Origin: Anaerobacillus alkaliphilus
GTDB lineage: Bacteria > Bacillota > Bacilli > Bacillales > Anaerobacillaceae
DNA: 64,000 nucleotides
Direction of reading: 5' to 3'
NCBI RefSeq assembly: GCF_004116265.1
Contig: NZ_QOUX01000042.1
Span: forward strand, 176,636 to 240,635
The notes beneath the pieces are model-generated. The model saw nothing but the letters and a program-made list of their open reading frames with translations, was not told the DNA's origin and ran no database searches. Made by a program: the position numbers and the translations under genes. The first letter of the stretch is position 1. Each line of letters starts with the position of its first letter. Below are positions 9,725 to 19,629 of this stretch, one piece after another.

Positions 9725-9945
9725 AACTTGATGAAGGAACCCTTTATTAAAGTCCATCTATTAGAGAGGAATTTCCTAGGCTGAAAGAAATTCTAGATGA
9801 AGGTTAATAAACTGCTACTCCTGAAAGCAGGCCAAAACCTGCCGGCCAAAACCGTTATTAACACAAGGTGATGAACAATTTGTTCATAACTAGGGTGGTA
9901 CCGCGTGAGTTCAGCTCTCGTCCCTTTTTGGGATGGGGGCTTTTT
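9725..9945 (+). promoter_or_regulatory. Alanine T-box riboswitch with terminator
   Basis: Stem I landmarks (GATGAAGGAAC, then GGCTGAAAGAAATTC), a likely specifier codon GCT at 9814-9816 in CTGCTACTCC, and the T-box sequence AGGGTGGTACCGCG at 9892-9905 are all present. A 12-bp terminator stem at 9913-9941 and five Ts follow. Uncharged tRNA-Ala should stabilise the antiterminator and let transcription enter alaS. The specifier agrees with the downstream gene. Confidence 0.93.
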
Positions 9946-9950
9946 CTATT

Positions 9951-10050
9951 TCAATTGTGAATTATGAATTATCAATGTTGAATTGCTTTGAGCTATTCTT
10001 CGAAGCACAGCATAAATAATTCATAATTCACAATTCATAATTCAAAATTT
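9951..10050. repeat. GAATNNN heptad hairpin element (T-box to alaS)
   Basis: The left arm has GAATTAT, GAATTAT, CAATGTT, GAATTGC. The right arm on the opposite strand has GAATTAT, GAATTGT, GAATTAT. The loop contains CTTCGAAGC, as in the element at 1889. It separates the T-box terminator from the alaS ribosome binding site, so it is part of every alaS mRNA. Confidence 0.75.
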
Positions 10051-10068
10051 ATATTGGAGGAATTTAAG

Positions 10069-12705
10069 GTGAAACGATTAACTTCAGTTGAAGTAAGACA
10101 AATGTTTTTAGACTTTTTTAAAGAGAAAGGACATGCAGTTGAGCCAAGTGCATCACTTGTTCCTCATGAAGATCCATCATTGCTTTGGATTAACAGTGGC
10201 GTAGCAACTTTGAAGAAATATTTTGATGGACGTGTAATTCCGGACAATCCGAGAATTACGAACGCACAAAAGTCAATTCGAACGAATGACATTGAGAATG
10301 TCGGTAAAACAGCTCGTCACCACACGTTCTTCGAAATGCTAGGAAACTTTTCGATTGGTGATTACTTTAAGAAAGAGTCTATTGAATGGGCTTGGGAGTT
10401 CTTAACTAGTAAAGATTGGATTGGCTTTGATCCTGAAAAACTCTCGGTTACTATCCATCCCGAAGATCATGAAGCATTCGATATTTGGAGTAAAGAAATT
10501 GGGATACCTGAAGAGAGAATTATTCGTCTAGAAGGAAACTTCTGGGATATTGGTGAAGGACCAAGTGGACCAAATACTGAGATCTTTTATGACCGTGGCG
10601 AGCGCTATGGTAATGATGAAAGTGATCCTGAACTATATCCAGGAGGGGAGAACGAACGTTATCTAGAAGTTTGGAACCTTGTCTTTTCTCAATTTAACCA
10701 TAATCCAGATGGTACATATACACCACTCCCTAAGAAAAATATTGATACTGGAATGGGCTTAGAAAGAATGGTATCTGTTGTTCAGGACGTTCCTACTAAC
10801 TTTGATACAGATTTATTTGTACCAATTATTAAAGCAACAGAAGAGATTTCAGGAGTAGCTTATGGTCAAAATAAAGATTTAGATGTTTCATTTAAGGTTA
10901 TTGCTGATCATGTTCGTACAGTTAGTTTTGCTATAGCAGATGGAGCACTCCCTTCTAACGAAGGACGTGGGTATGTTTTAAGACGCTTGCTTAGAAGAGC
11001 TGTTCGTTACGCAAAATTAATCAACATCCATCGTCCTTTCATGTATGAGTTAGTACCAATTGTTGGTGAAATTATGGTTGACTTCTACCCAGAGGTAAAA
11101 GATAAAACAGAGTTTGTTCAAAAGGTGATTAAAAACGAAGAAGAGCGCTTCCATGAAACGCTAAATGAGGGTTTAGCTATTCTCTCTAAAGTTATAGAAC
11201 AGGCGAAAGCAGCAAACCTAGAGCTTATTTCTGGTGAAGATGTTTTCCGTCTATACGACACGTATGGTTTCCCTGTGGACTTAACAGAAGAATATGTTGA
11301 GGAAGCTGGTCTTTCTATTGACCGTGCTGGTTTTGAGACAGAAATGGAAAAACAGAGAGAGCGTGCCCGTTCTGCTCGTCAAACAGGTGAATCGATGCAA
11401 TCACAGGACACACTGTTAGGAGAGCTTAAGGTCAAGAGTGAATTCGTAGGTTATGAAAAACTTACAGCAACGTCTAAAATTGAAGTGATTATTAAAGATA
11501 AGGAACTAGTAGAGAATGCAATAGCTGGTGATGTCGTAAAAATAATGCTTGACCAAACACCTTTTTATGCTGAAAGTGGTGGTCAGGTCGCTGACAAAGG
11601 TTCCCTAAGAGCTGAAGGTGTTGTTGCTCAAGTAGAAGATGTCCAAAAAGCGCCAAATGGACAAAATCTTCATACAGTACGTGTTGTTGAAGGTACTCTA
11701 GCAAACGGAATGACTGTAATAGCAACAGTGGAGGAAACGGAAAGAATTGGTACTGTAAAAAATCACACAGCTACTCACCTTCTTCATCGTGCCTTAAAAG
11801 ATACGCTAGGTGAACATGTAAATCAGGCTGGTTCACTAGTTTCTGAAAATCGTTTGCGTTTTGATTTCTCTCATTTTGGTCAGGTTACTCAAGAGGAATT
11901 AGCAAACGTTGAAGCAATTGTTAATCAAAAGATTTGGGATGCTATAGCTGTTGAAATTTCAAATAAAAACATTGATGAAGCAAAAGCGATGGGAGCAATG
12001 GCTCTATTTGGTGAAAAATATGGTGAGGTTGTTCGCGTTGTTCAGGTGGGAGAGTATAGCCTAGAACTTTGTGGTGGTTGCCATGTGAAAAATACTGCTG
12101 AAATTGGATTGTTTAAAATTGTTTCAGAATCTGGAATTGGAGCAGGAATTCGCCGAATTGAAGCGGTAACAGGAAAAGGTGCATATGAGTATATGAATGG
12201 ACAGGTAGATTTACTAAAAGAAGCGGCTAGTTTAGTCAAATCTAACCTAAAGGATGTACCTGATAAAGTAGAACAATTGCAATTACAAATTCGCAAGCTG
12301 CAACGAGAAAACGAGTCATTAGCAGCCAAGCTAGGGAACATGGAAGCTGGAGATCTAATTGAAAATGTACAAAAAGTAAATGATGTATCACTCATTGCAG
12401 CAAAAGTGAATGTTGCTGATATGGATAGCATCCGTGGTTTAGTGGATACTTTAAAAAATAAACTAGGTTCAGGTATTGTTGTTTTAGCTGCTGTCAATAA
12501 TGAAAAAGTAAATATTGTTGCGGGAGTAACAAACGATTTAATTAAAAAGGGCTATCATGCAGGGAACATTGTTAAAGAAGTAGCAACGCGTTGTGGTGGA
12601 GGCGGCGGAGGTCGTCCAGACATGGCACAAGCAGGTGGGAAAAATCCAACTCAGCTACAGGAAGCTTTAGATTTTGTACCACAATTTCTGAAAACAATTT
12701 CCTAA
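10069..12705 (+). CDS. alaS: Alanyl-tRNA synthetase
   Basis: 878 residues, equal to the B. subtilis enzyme. The class II catalytic core is at the N-terminus, then the editing domain with HTATHLLH and the CGGCH zinc-binding motif near 660. The glycine-rich C-Ala domain ends with [16 protein letters not shown]. It charges tRNA-Ala and clears mischarged Ser/Gly. GTG 10069 is the start, with TTGGAGG 8 nt upstream; an in-frame TTG at 10054 overlaps that ribosome site and is rejected. Expression is controlled by the T-box leader. Confidence 0.96.
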   Translation: MKRLTSVEVRQMFLDFFKEKGHAVEPSASLVPHEDPSLLWINSGVATLKKYFDGRVIPDNPRITNAQKSIRTNDIENVGKTARHHTFFEMLGNFSIGDYFKKESIEWAWEFLTSKDWIGFDPEKLSVTIHPEDHEAFDIWSKEIGIPEERIIRLEGNFWDIGEGPSGPNTEIFYDRGERYGNDESDPELYPGGENERYLEVWNLVFSQFNHNPDGTYTPLPKKNIDTGMGLERMVSVVQDVPTNFDTDLFVPIIKATEEISGVAYGQNKDLDVSFKVIADHVRTVSFAIADGALPSNEGRGYVLRRLLRRAVRYAKLINIHRPFMYELVPIVGEIMVDFYPEVKDKTEFVQKVIKNEEERFHETLNEGLAILSKVIEQAKAANLELISGEDVFRLYDTYGFPVDLTEEYVEEAGLSIDRAGFETEMEKQRERARSARQTGESMQSQDTLLGELKVKSEFVGYEKLTATSKIEVIIKDKELVENAIAGDVVKIMLDQTPFYAESGGQVADKGSLRAEGVVAQVEDVQKAPNGQNLHTVRVVEGTLANGMTVIATVEETERIGTVKNHTATHLLHRALKDTLGEHVNQAGSLVSENRLRFDFSHFGQVTQEELANVEAIVNQKIWDAIAVEISNKNIDEAKAMGAMALFGEKYGEVVRVVQVGEYSLELCGGCHVKNTAEIGLFKIVSESGIGAGIRRIEAVTGKGAYEYMNGQVDLLKEAASLVKSNLKDVPDKVEQLQLQIRKLQRENESLAAKLGNMEAGDLIENVQKVNDVSLIAAKVNVADMDSIRGLVDTLKNKLGSGIVVLAAVNNEKVNIVAGVTNDLIKKGYHAGNIVKEVATRCGGGGGGRPDMAQAGGKNPTQLQEALDFVPQFLKTIS

Positions 12706-12803
12706 ATAATTCATGTTAGTGTACAATATGGTTATTAGAATTATTAAATGTCCAGTTTATTAGTTTTAAATCAATTGTGCATTGTAGGAAAGAGGTGTTT
12801 GTG

Positions 12804-13070
12804 ATGAGTTCTATGGACAATACGATGAAATTTAATTTTCAAGATGACTCAGAAGATACGAATGTCCAAGAGGTACTTTTAACGGTATATGAGGCATTAG
12901 AAGAAAAAGGGTATAATCCAATTAATCAAATTGTAGGTTATTTATTATCAGGAGACCCAGCTTACATTCCGAGACACAAAGACGCAAGGTCATTAATTCG
13001 TAAGCTTGAAAGAGATGAATTAATTGAAGAACTAGTAAAATCGTATTTATCACAGCACCAAGAGGGGTAA
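12804..13070 (+). CDS. IreB family regulatory phosphoprotein (UPF0297, YrzL)
   Basis: 88 residues, the standard size of the family, with characteristic segments ETLL-like [19 protein letters not shown] and [18 protein letters not shown]. In Enterococcus, IreB is a substrate of the Ser/Thr kinase IreK and lowers cephalosporin resistance; the role in Bacillus is less clear. ATG 12804 is used because GAGGTG precedes it. It is followed after 1 nt by the RuvX-like gene and then the DUF1292 gene, the conserved trio downstream of alaS in Firmicutes. Confidence 0.9.
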   Translation: MSSMDNTMKFNFQDDSEDTNVQEVLLTVYEALEEKGYNPINQIVGYLLSGDPAYIPRHKDARSLIRKLERDELIEELVKSYLSQHQEG

Positions 13071-13071
13071 T

Positions 13072-13488
13072 ATGAGAACATTAGGTTTAGATGTAGGAAC
13101 AAAAACAATTGGAGTTGCGGCTAGTGATGAACTTGGGTGGACTGCCCAAGGTATTGAAACGATTAAGCGCAACTTAGAGGATCCAGAAAAAGACTGGGAG
13201 AAATTATCGAAGCTTATCACCGAACTTGAAATAAACAAAGTCGTAGTTGGTTTGCCTAAAAATATGAATGGTACAATTGGTCCGAGTGGTGAAGCTTGTC
13301 AACAGTTTGCTGATGAAGTAAAACATCGCTTTAATTTACCTATCATTATGTGGGATGAACGTTTAACAACTGTTGCAGCTGAACGGATGCTTATAGCTGC
13401 GGATATGAGTCGGAAAAAGCGTAAAAGTGTTATTGATAAGATGGCAGCGGTTATGATCTTGCAAGGATATTTAGATTCTTCATCATAA
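13072..13488 (+). CDS. Holliday junction resolvase-like nuclease YqgF/RuvX (YrrK)
   Basis: 138 residues with an RNase H-like fold: [13 protein letters not shown] at the start carries the first catalytic Asp, [11 protein letters not shown] lies in the middle, and DERLTT carries the second acidic pair. The E. coli homologue processes the 5' end of pre-16S rRNA; a role at Holliday junctions was inferred from the fold. It starts 1 nt after the ireB-like stop, implying coupled translation. Confidence 0.92.
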   Translation: MRTLGLDVGTKTIGVAASDELGWTAQGIETIKRNLEDPEKDWEKLSKLITELEINKVVVGLPKNMNGTIGPSGEACQQFADEVKHRFNLPIIMWDERLTTVAAERMLIAADMSRKKRKSVIDKMAAVMILQGYLDSSS

Positions 13489-13575
13489 TGTAAAACGAAT
13501 GCGATTAAGAAAATATGTCAATATTAACTTAAGAGTATGAAAACATTTTGATATAAAAAATAATGAGGTGTTATT

Positions 13576-13872
13576 GTGGAAAATACAGAAAGAGAACGTA
13601 TAATTATTCCAGATGAAAATGGAGACGAGCATTTATTCGAAGTACTTTTTACTTTTGATGTAGAGGAAACTTCAAAGTCATACATGGTACTTATTGCTGT
13701 TGGCGAAGAAGAAAGTGAAGACGAGGAAGCAGAAGTTCATGCTTTCCGTTTTGAAGAAACAGGTGAAGGTGACGACGATTTACAGCTGTTTCCTATTGAA
13801 ACAGACGAAGAATGGGATATGGTTGAGGAAATGCTTAACACGTTCCAGGCAGATGACGAAGAAGAAGAGTAG
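13576..13872 (+). CDS. DUF1292 family protein (YrzB, UPF0473)
   Basis: 98-residue, very acidic protein (many Glu and Asp, ending in DDEEEE) with the DUF1292 pattern: I-I-P-D-E-N-G near the start, then FTFDVEETSKSYMVL and EWDMVEEMLNTF. It is universally placed after the RuvX-like gene in Bacilli, and its function is unknown. The GTG start has GAGGTG 6 nt upstream. A strong terminator closes the alaS-distal cluster right after it. Confidence 0.88.
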   Translation: MENTERERIIIPDENGDEHLFEVLFTFDVEETSKSYMVLIAVGEEESEDEEAEVHAFRFEETGEGDDDLQLFPIETDEEWDMVEEMLNTFQADDEEEE

Positions 13873-13880
13873 TTAAGAGG

Positions 13881-13905
13881 AGGCAACCGAAAAGGTTGCC
13901 TTTTT
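13881..13905 (+). terminator. Terminator after yrzB
   Basis: AGGCAACC pairs with GGTTGCC(T) around a GAAAA loop, followed by five Ts. Confidence 0.92.
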
Positions 13906-14038
13906 GCATTTCATTCGCTATTCTTTTCATGAAATTGACATAGTTAATGAAATTATGTAGAAATATAGGTATAATAGGAGTGTTGTACTTTTACGATAGA
14001 AGTCCTCTATAAGGGTTGATAAGAGGGGGAGGGAAATA

Positions 14039-15166
14039 ATGACTACAGAAGATAAACAAAAGCAAAAACAGGAGATAAGAAAGCAGTTATTACGAGAACG
14101 TGGAGAAGAAGCAAGTATCGTACGAAAAATTGTAACCGCCTGCTTACTCTTGTTAATAATCGCCTTTGGTGTAACCGGATATTCTGCCTACCACTATATA
14201 AAGGGTGTTTTAGAGCCAGTTGATGTAACTAGTGATGAGCTAATAGATGTACACATACCAATTGGTTCAACAGGGACTAGAATCGGAAACATCTTGGAAG
14301 AAAACGGACTCATCAAAAATGCTAGTTTTTTTAGATATTATATTAAGTATAAAAATGAATCAGGTTTTCAAGCGGGCGATTACCAATTGTCTAAAAGTAT
14401 GACCATGGATGACATGATTGCTGCATTAAAAGAAGGAACAGTATATCAAGAATATGCGTTATCTTTTACAATTCCAGAAGGCAGATGGTTAGAGAGTATT
14501 TTAAATACGATTTCTGAAGAAACTAATCATACAATTGAAGCCTTAACAGAAAAGGTTACAGATCGCGAATATCTTGAAGGCCTAATTAGTAAATATTCAA
14601 TTCTTACTGAAGACATCTTAGATGAACGTTTACGATGGCCTCTTGAAGGGTACTTGTTTCCTGCAAGATATGATTTTGTTGAGGAAAATCCTTCGATTGA
14701 AGATATTTTAGAGACAATGTTAAAGAGAACGGAACAAATTGTTGGAAAATATTTTGAAGACCTCGAAGAAAGTGAATATACTATTCACGAAATCATGACT
14801 TTAGCCTCAATCATTGAAGGTGAAGCACAAAGAACAGAAGACCGTTATAAAATTTCCGGAGTGCTTTATAATCGCTTAAAAATCAATATGGCGCTACAAG
14901 TTGATCCAACTATTGCTTATGCACATGGTCAACATTTTTCAAGGACACTGTATGAACATTTAGATATTGACTCACCTTATAACACTTATCGTTATGCTGG
15001 TATTCCAATAGGACCAATTAATAATCCAGGTGAAGCTTCTATTAAAGCAGCTCTACAACCTGAGGACCACAAAAACCTTTATTTCTATGCAGATAGTGAA
15101 GGAAACGTTCATTATAGCGAGACATTCCAGCAGCATCAAGAGATCTTAAGAAAATATCGTAATTAA
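14039..15166 (+). CDS. mltG: Endolytic peptidoglycan transglycosylase MltG (YrrL)
   Basis: 375 residues: a charged cytoplasmic N-terminus, one membrane helix at about 29-51, a LysM-like region and the YceG catalytic domain. Diagnostic motifs are IPEGRW, LEGYLFPARYDF, LASIIEGEAQ (the catalytic Glu of the family is in this stretch) and SPYNTYRYAGIPIGPINNPG. MltG cleaves nascent glycan strands at the outer membrane face and is thought to set chain length. GAGGGGGAGGG precedes the ATG. It begins a new unit after the yrzB terminator. Confidence 0.93.
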   Translation: MTTEDKQKQKQEIRKQLLRERGEEASIVRKIVTACLLLLIIAFGVTGYSAYHYIKGVLEPVDVTSDELIDVHIPIGSTGTRIGNILEENGLIKNASFFRYYIKYKNESGFQAGDYQLSKSMTMDDMIAALKEGTVYQEYALSFTIPEGRWLESILNTISEETNHTIEALTEKVTDREYLEGLISKYSILTEDILDERLRWPLEGYLFPARYDFVEENPSIEDILETMLKRTEQIVGKYFEDLEESEYTIHEIMTLASIIEGEAQRTEDRYKISGVLYNRLKINMALQVDPTIAYAHGQHFSRTLYEHLDIDSPYNTYRYAGIPIGPINNPGEASIKAALQPEDHKNLYFYADSEGNVHYSETFQQHQEILRKYRN

Positions 15167-15191
15167 CTTTTAATGCTGTATAACCTTTAGT

Positions 15192-15224
15192 GAGAGTGTG
15201 ATTATTCGCATTCTCTTTCTCTTT
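15192..15224 (+). terminator. Probable terminator after mltG
   Basis: GAGAGTGTG pairs with CGCATTCTC (two G-U wobbles) and is followed by TTTCTCTTT. It is weaker than the other terminators in the window. Confidence 0.55.
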
Positions 15225-15280
15225 ATGGTACAATAAATCGTTCTTTTTAGAATGAAGATTTTTTATAAGGAGCTTTATTT

Positions 15281-15919
15281 ATGGTGTCTGATCAAGTAAA
15301 TTCTTATATTAGCTCATTAATAAAACAGCGGGGTCCTTTAGTGACGGAGATCGAGCAGTATGCTTTAGAACATGGTGTTCCAATAATGGACATTGTTAGT
15401 ATTGAAGTCATGCTACAAATACTTTCCTTGGCAGAAATACGCAAGGTGCTAGAAGTAGGTACCGCGATTGGCTACTCTGCAATTCGTGTTGCAGATCATT
15501 TACCTCAGTGTGAAATTGTTACCATTGAGCGTGATGAGGAAAGATTTAAGAAAGCTGAAGAAAATGTAAAAAGAGCTAATTTAGATAATCGTATTTCCTT
15601 AATTTTTGGTGATGCATTAGAAGTTGGATCTCAAGTTGAACAGTATGGTCCTTTTGATTGTCTTTTTATTGATGCAGCAAAAGGTCAGTATAAACGCTTC
15701 TTTGAATTATATAGCCCTCTGGTTAAGCAAAATGGCCTAATTATTAGTGACAATGTATTATTTAAAGGCATTGTGGCAAATGATGGGAAAATTGCTAAAG
15801 GAATACGCACAATGGTAACTAACTTGCGAGCTTATAATGAAATGTTAATGATAAATGAACAATATGAAACGACGTTCTATCCAATTGGTGATGGAATGGC
15901 GATCAGTAAGAAAAAATAG
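15281..15919 (+). CDS. trmR: tRNA 5-hydroxyuridine methyltransferase TrmR (YrrM)
   Basis: 212-residue family 3 O-methyltransferase. The SAM-binding motif is VLEVGTAIGYSAIRVA, followed by VTIERDEERFKKAEEN and DCLFIDAAKGQYKRFFE with the metal-binding Asp. B. subtilis YrrM methylates 5-hydroxyuridine at wobble position 34 to 5-methoxyuridine, and the same assignment fits here because the two hydroxylation genes follow immediately. AAGGAGC precedes the ATG. Confidence 0.88.
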   Translation: MVSDQVNSYISSLIKQRGPLVTEIEQYALEHGVPIMDIVSIEVMLQILSLAEIRKVLEVGTAIGYSAIRVADHLPQCEIVTIERDEERFKKAEENVKRANLDNRISLIFGDALEVGSQVEQYGPFDCLFIDAAKGQYKRFFELYSPLVKQNGLIISDNVLFKGIVANDGKIAKGIRTMVTNLRAYNEMLMINEQYETTFYPIGDGMAISKKK

Positions 15920-15931
15920 GTGGTGACTATA

Positions 15932-16861
15932 ATGAAAAAACCTGAATTACTTCTCACACCAACGAAGGTTGAGGATATAAGTAGATTAATTAAAGCGGGA
16001 GCTACTGCCTTTGTTATCGGTGAAGAAAAATTTGGTTTACGTCTGGCAGGAGAATTTAACAGAGATCAGGTAAAAGAAGCTGTTCGTATTGCACATGAGT
16101 CTGGAGTTAAGATTTATGTTGCAATGAATGCCCTTTTTCATAATGATAAATTAGATTTGCTTCCTGATTATCTTAAATTTTTAGCCGAAGTGGAAGTTGA
16201 CGCCGTTGTGTTTGGTGATCCAGCAGTCCTTATGGCAGCAAGAGAAAATGCTCCAGGTCTGCCTTTGCATTGGAATACTGAAACGACAGCAACGAATTAT
16301 TTTACGGCCAATTATTGGGGGCAAAAAGGAGCAAAACGTGCTGTAATGGCGAGAGAAATTAATATGGATGCAATTGTTGAAACGAAAGAAAATGCGGAAG
16401 TTGAGATTGAGGTTCAAGTTCATGGAATGACTTGTATGTTTCAATCTAAGCGGATGTTGTTAGGCAACTACATGGCGTTTCAAGGAAAGGATCTGAAGGT
16501 TGAAGGGCGAAGTAAAGATAGATCCTTACTTTTACATGATCCTGAGAGAGATGCAAAGTATCCAATTTTTGAAGATGAAAATGGAACACATATCATGAGC
16601 CCAAATGATATCTGCATTATAGATGAATTAGAAGAAATGCTTGATGCTGGAATAGATAGCTTTAAAATTGACGGAATTCTTAAAGAGATTGACTATCTAG
16701 AGAAAGTAACATCTCTCTACCGTGAAGCAATCGATCTATATTTTGAGGATCCCGATGCATATCAGGATAAGAAGTATCATTTTCTACAAGAAATAGAAAA
16801 AATACAACCGAAAAATCGGAAACTAGACACCGGATTTTTCTTTAAAGAAACTGTTTATTAA
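15932..16861 (+). CDS. trhP1: U32-family tRNA 5-hydroxyuridine formation protein P1 (YrrN)
   Basis: 309 residues, the usual YrrN length when started at ATG 15932 (AGGTGG upstream). It has the peptidase U32 fold pattern: PELLLTPTKVEDISRLI, FGLRLAGEFN, and EVQVHGMTCMFQSKRMLLGNY. In B. subtilis YrrN and YrrO are needed to make 5-hydroxyuridine at tRNA position 34 from prephenate-derived chemistry, despite their old peptidase name. It is the middle gene of trmR-yrrN-yrrO, with only 12 nt to trmR. Confidence 0.87.
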   Translation: MKKPELLLTPTKVEDISRLIKAGATAFVIGEEKFGLRLAGEFNRDQVKEAVRIAHESGVKIYVAMNALFHNDKLDLLPDYLKFLAEVEVDAVVFGDPAVLMAARENAPGLPLHWNTETTATNYFTANYWGQKGAKRAVMAREINMDAIVETKENAEVEIEVQVHGMTCMFQSKRMLLGNYMAFQGKDLKVEGRSKDRSLLLHDPERDAKYPIFEDENGTHIMSPNDICIIDELEEMLDAGIDSFKIDGILKEIDYLEKVTSLYREAIDLYFEDPDAYQDKKYHFLQEIEKIQPKNRKLDTGFFFKETVY

Positions 16862-16874
16862 GGAGGGGTGTATA

Positions 16875-18155
16875 ATGGAACAAATTTCAACAGTTACCCC
16901 AGAGGGAAAACGTGTCATCACTAAAAAACCTGAGTTATTAGCTCCTGCTGGAAGCTTAGAAAAATTAAAGATAGCTGTTCATTATGGTGCTGATGCGGTA
17001 TTTATTGGTGGACAAGAGTTCGGATTACGCTCTAATGCTGATAATTTTTCAATTGAAGAAATGCGTGAAGGTGTTGAATTTGCCAAGCAATATGGGGCCA
17101 AGATTTATGTTACAACAAACATCTTTGCACATAACGAAAATATGGAGGGGCTTGAAGAATATTTACAAGATCTCCAAGACGTTGGTGTTGCAGGGATTAT
17201 TGTTGCCGATCCGTTAATTATTGAAACATGTAAGCGAGTAGCACCAAAAGTTGAGGTTCATTTAAGTACACAGCAGTCATTAACAAACTGGCAAGCGATA
17301 AAGTTCTGGAAGGAAGAAGGTTTACACCGAGTTGTACTAGCACGTGAAGTTGGCTTAGAAGAGATGCTAGAAATGAAAAGAAACGTAGATATTGAAATTG
17401 AGACGTTTATTCATGGTGCCATGTGTATATCATATTCAGGACGCTGTGTATTAAGTAATCACATGACGGCTCGTGACTCTAATAGAGGCGGTTGCTGTCA
17501 GTCATGTCGTTGGGAGTACGATCTTTATGAGGAAACAAATGGACAAGAAGAAGTGATTGAAAATCCATTGTTTAGCGGTGAAGACCTACCTTTCTCAATG
17601 AGTCCGAAAGACTTAAATCTAATTGAAGGAATTCCTCAGCTTATTGAAGCCGGAATTGACAGCTTAAAAGTAGAGGGTAGAATGAAATCTATTCACTATG
17701 TTGCTACAGTCGTTTCCGTCTATCGTAAAGTGATTGATGCATATTGTGCTGACCCGGATAACTTTAAGATGGATCCTGAGTGGGTTATAGAATTAAGTAA
17801 ATGTGCAAATCGTGACACAGCTTCTTCATTTTTTGAGAGTGAGCCAACATATTTAGAACAGCTTTTCGGTAGAACAGAAGGAAAGAAAACTCCATTTGAC
17901 TTTGCAGGACTTGTTCTAGATTATGATAAAGAAACAAAGATTGTTACGTTAGAACAGAGAAATTACTTTAAACCTGGTGATAAAGTAGAATTTTTTGGTC
18001 CGGAAATTGAAAACTTTACTATTACAGTTGGGGATATTTTGGACGCAAAAACAGGTGAAGCAATGGATGCGGCTAGACATCCACTTCAAATTGTGAAATT
18101 TAAAGTGGATAAACCACTATTCCCAAATAATATGATGCGTAAAGGAGTACTATAA
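16875..18155 (+). CDS. trhP2: U32-family tRNA 5-hydroxyuridine formation protein P2 (YrrO)
   Basis: 426-residue full-length U32 family member: [25 protein letters not shown] at the start, [14 protein letters not shown] and [10 protein letters not shown] in the middle (cysteines that bind an Fe-S cluster in characterised relatives), then a C-terminal beta-barrel-like region. It works with YrrN in wobble uridine hydroxylation. The upstream AAGGAGGGG is strong. Its stop overlaps the start of udk by 1 nt (TAATG), so udk is translationally coupled. Confidence 0.88.
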   Translation: MEQISTVTPEGKRVITKKPELLAPAGSLEKLKIAVHYGADAVFIGGQEFGLRSNADNFSIEEMREGVEFAKQYGAKIYVTTNIFAHNENMEGLEEYLQDLQDVGVAGIIVADPLIIETCKRVAPKVEVHLSTQQSLTNWQAIKFWKEEGLHRVVLAREVGLEEMLEMKRNVDIEIETFIHGAMCISYSGRCVLSNHMTARDSNRGGCCQSCRWEYDLYEETNGQEEVIENPLFSGEDLPFSMSPKDLNLIEGIPQLIEAGIDSLKVEGRMKSIHYVATVVSVYRKVIDAYCADPDNFKMDPEWVIELSKCANRDTASSFFESEPTYLEQLFGRTEGKKTPFDFAGLVLDYDKETKIVTLEQRNYFKPGDKVEFFGPEIENFTITVGDILDAKTGEAMDAARHPLQIVKFKVDKPLFPNNMMRKGVL

Positions 18156-18790
18156 TGACGAAAAAGCCCGTTGTTATTGGTGTTGCCGGAGGAACAGGGT
18201 CAGGAAAAACAACGGTAGCCAACGAAATTTATCGAAACTTTATTGATAAATCTATATTAATGATTGAACAAGATGCATATTATAAAGACCAAAGTCATAA
18301 AACAATGGAAGAACGGGTTCAGACAAATTATGACCATCCATTAGCCTTTGATAATGATCTTTTATTAAATCATTTAGAAAAATTATTGGCGTACGAAAGT
18401 ATTAATAAGCCACAGTATGATTACGCTAGACATACGAGAGCTGAAGAATTCACGATTGTTGAACCAAAAGATGTGATTATACTCGAAGGGATTTTAATCC
18501 TAGAAGACAAGCGACTTCGAGATTTAATGGATATTAAACTCTTTGTTGATACTGATGCTGATATTCGCATAATAAGAAGGCTTGTAAGAGATATTGAAGA
18601 ACGAGGAAGAACATTAGACTCGGTGATTACTCAATATACTTCAATTGTGCGTCCAATGCATCTCCAATTTATTGAACCAACAAAGAGATATGCCGATGTG
18701 ATTATCCCTGAAGGTGGACAAAATCGTGTCGCAATTGATCTAATGGTAACAAAAATTAGAACAATCCTTGAAGAAAAAGAAATTTTGTAA
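18155..18790 (+). CDS. udk: Uridine/cytidine kinase
   Basis: 211 residues, the same length as B. subtilis Udk. The P-loop [12 protein letters not shown] is at 9-20, then EQDAYYKDQ and [10 protein letters not shown] for nucleoside binding. It phosphorylates uridine and cytidine to UMP and CMP in pyrimidine salvage. It overlaps the preceding gene by 1 nt and has GGAG upstream inside that gene. No clear terminator follows within 60 nt. Confidence 0.95.
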   Translation: MTKKPVVIGVAGGTGSGKTTVANEIYRNFIDKSILMIEQDAYYKDQSHKTMEERVQTNYDHPLAFDNDLLLNHLEKLLAYESINKPQYDYARHTRAEEFTIVEPKDVIILEGILILEDKRLRDLMDIKLFVDTDADIRIIRRLVRDIEERGRTLDSVITQYTSIVRPMHLQFIEPTKRYADVIIPEGGQNRVAIDLMVTKIRTILEEKEIL

Positions 18791-18843
18791 TAGCATAGGG
18801 AAATAGGGTTTTTATTTTCAGCTTGTTATTTCATAAGATGGTA

Positions 18844-18896
18844 AAGAAAAGCTTGTGCAATTTGCTTGAGAAGCGACTTGCTAAGCTTTTCTGTAC
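18844..18896. other. Stem-loop in the udk-greA gap
   Basis: AGAAAAGCTT and AAGCTTTTCT form a perfect 10-bp inverted repeat around a 30-nt loop. There is no T-run, so it is not a classical terminator. It may be an RNA structure ahead of greA or a decayed hairpin element. Confidence 0.5.
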
Positions 18897-19012
18897 ATAT
18901 AGTTGGCAGATTTTATACTTACGATAATTTTTGCTAAGCACTATTGAAAACCTTACCAAAATATTTTTACTGACCAGTAAATGAATGTACATTATAAGGA
19001 GTGATCGACAAG

Positions 19013-19489
19013 ATGAGTGAAGACAAAAAGTTTTATATGACGTTGGATGGTAAAGCAAAACTAGAGCAGGAATTAGAGTTCTTAAAAGCAGAAAAACGAA
19101 AAGAAGTTGTAGAGCGAATTAAAATCGCACGCTCTTTCGGGGATTTATCTGAGAACTCTGAATACGATTCAGCAAAAGAAGAACAAGCCTTTGTAGAAGG
19201 TCGAATTGTTACTATTGAAAAAATGATTCGTAATGCTGTAATTATTAAAGAAGATGAGACAAATTCTTCCGTTGTTTCGTTAGGGAAATCTGTAAAGTTC
19301 AAAGAGCTACCTGATGGGGACGAGGAAGTTTACACGATTGTAGGTAGTGCAGAAAGTGACCCTTTTGAAGGGAAAATTTCAAATGACTCTCCAATGGCTC
19401 AAAGCCTTTTAGGGAAAACAGTAGGCGATAAGGTAACTGTTCAAACACCTGGTGGAGAAATGAAAGTAGAAATTCTAGAAATAAAATAA
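19013..19489 (+). CDS. greA: Transcription elongation factor GreA
   Basis: 158 residues. The N-terminal coiled coil ([20 protein letters not shown]) carries the acidic tip segment [13 protein letters not shown], followed by the globular FKBP-like domain. GreA stimulates transcript cleavage by stalled RNA polymerase. The ATG at 19013 is chosen; AAGGAG ends 11 nt upstream, and an in-frame GTG at 19001 overlaps that ribosome site. A hairpin terminator follows. Confidence 0.94.
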   Translation: MSEDKKFYMTLDGKAKLEQELEFLKAEKRKEVVERIKIARSFGDLSENSEYDSAKEEQAFVEGRIVTIEKMIRNAVIIKEDETNSSVVSLGKSVKFKELPDGDEEVYTIVGSAESDPFEGKISNDSPMAQSLLGKTVGDKVTVQTPGGEMKVEILEIK

Positions 19490-19506
19490 TGATTATAGAG
19501 TGCCTA

Positions 19507-19545
19507 GCTTCTACCAAAGTGTAGTGTTAGGCATTTTTTTATTTG
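19507..19545 (+). terminator. Terminator after greA
   Basis: TGCCTA pairs with TAGGCA with inner pairing TCTAC/GTAGT, followed by seven Ts. Confidence 0.75.
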
Positions 19546-19629
19546 AGACAAGTTGCTCTAAGCGTAGCGTAAGCAAATTTTTGAATAAACTTCCATGAAT
19601 TAGTAACAATGAGTAATGGAGGTGATAGC

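Noticed and set aside
12042..12497. 151-codon minus-strand frame inside alaS
   Set aside because: It is antisense to the conserved C-terminal half of alaS, with no ribosome site or recognisable motif.
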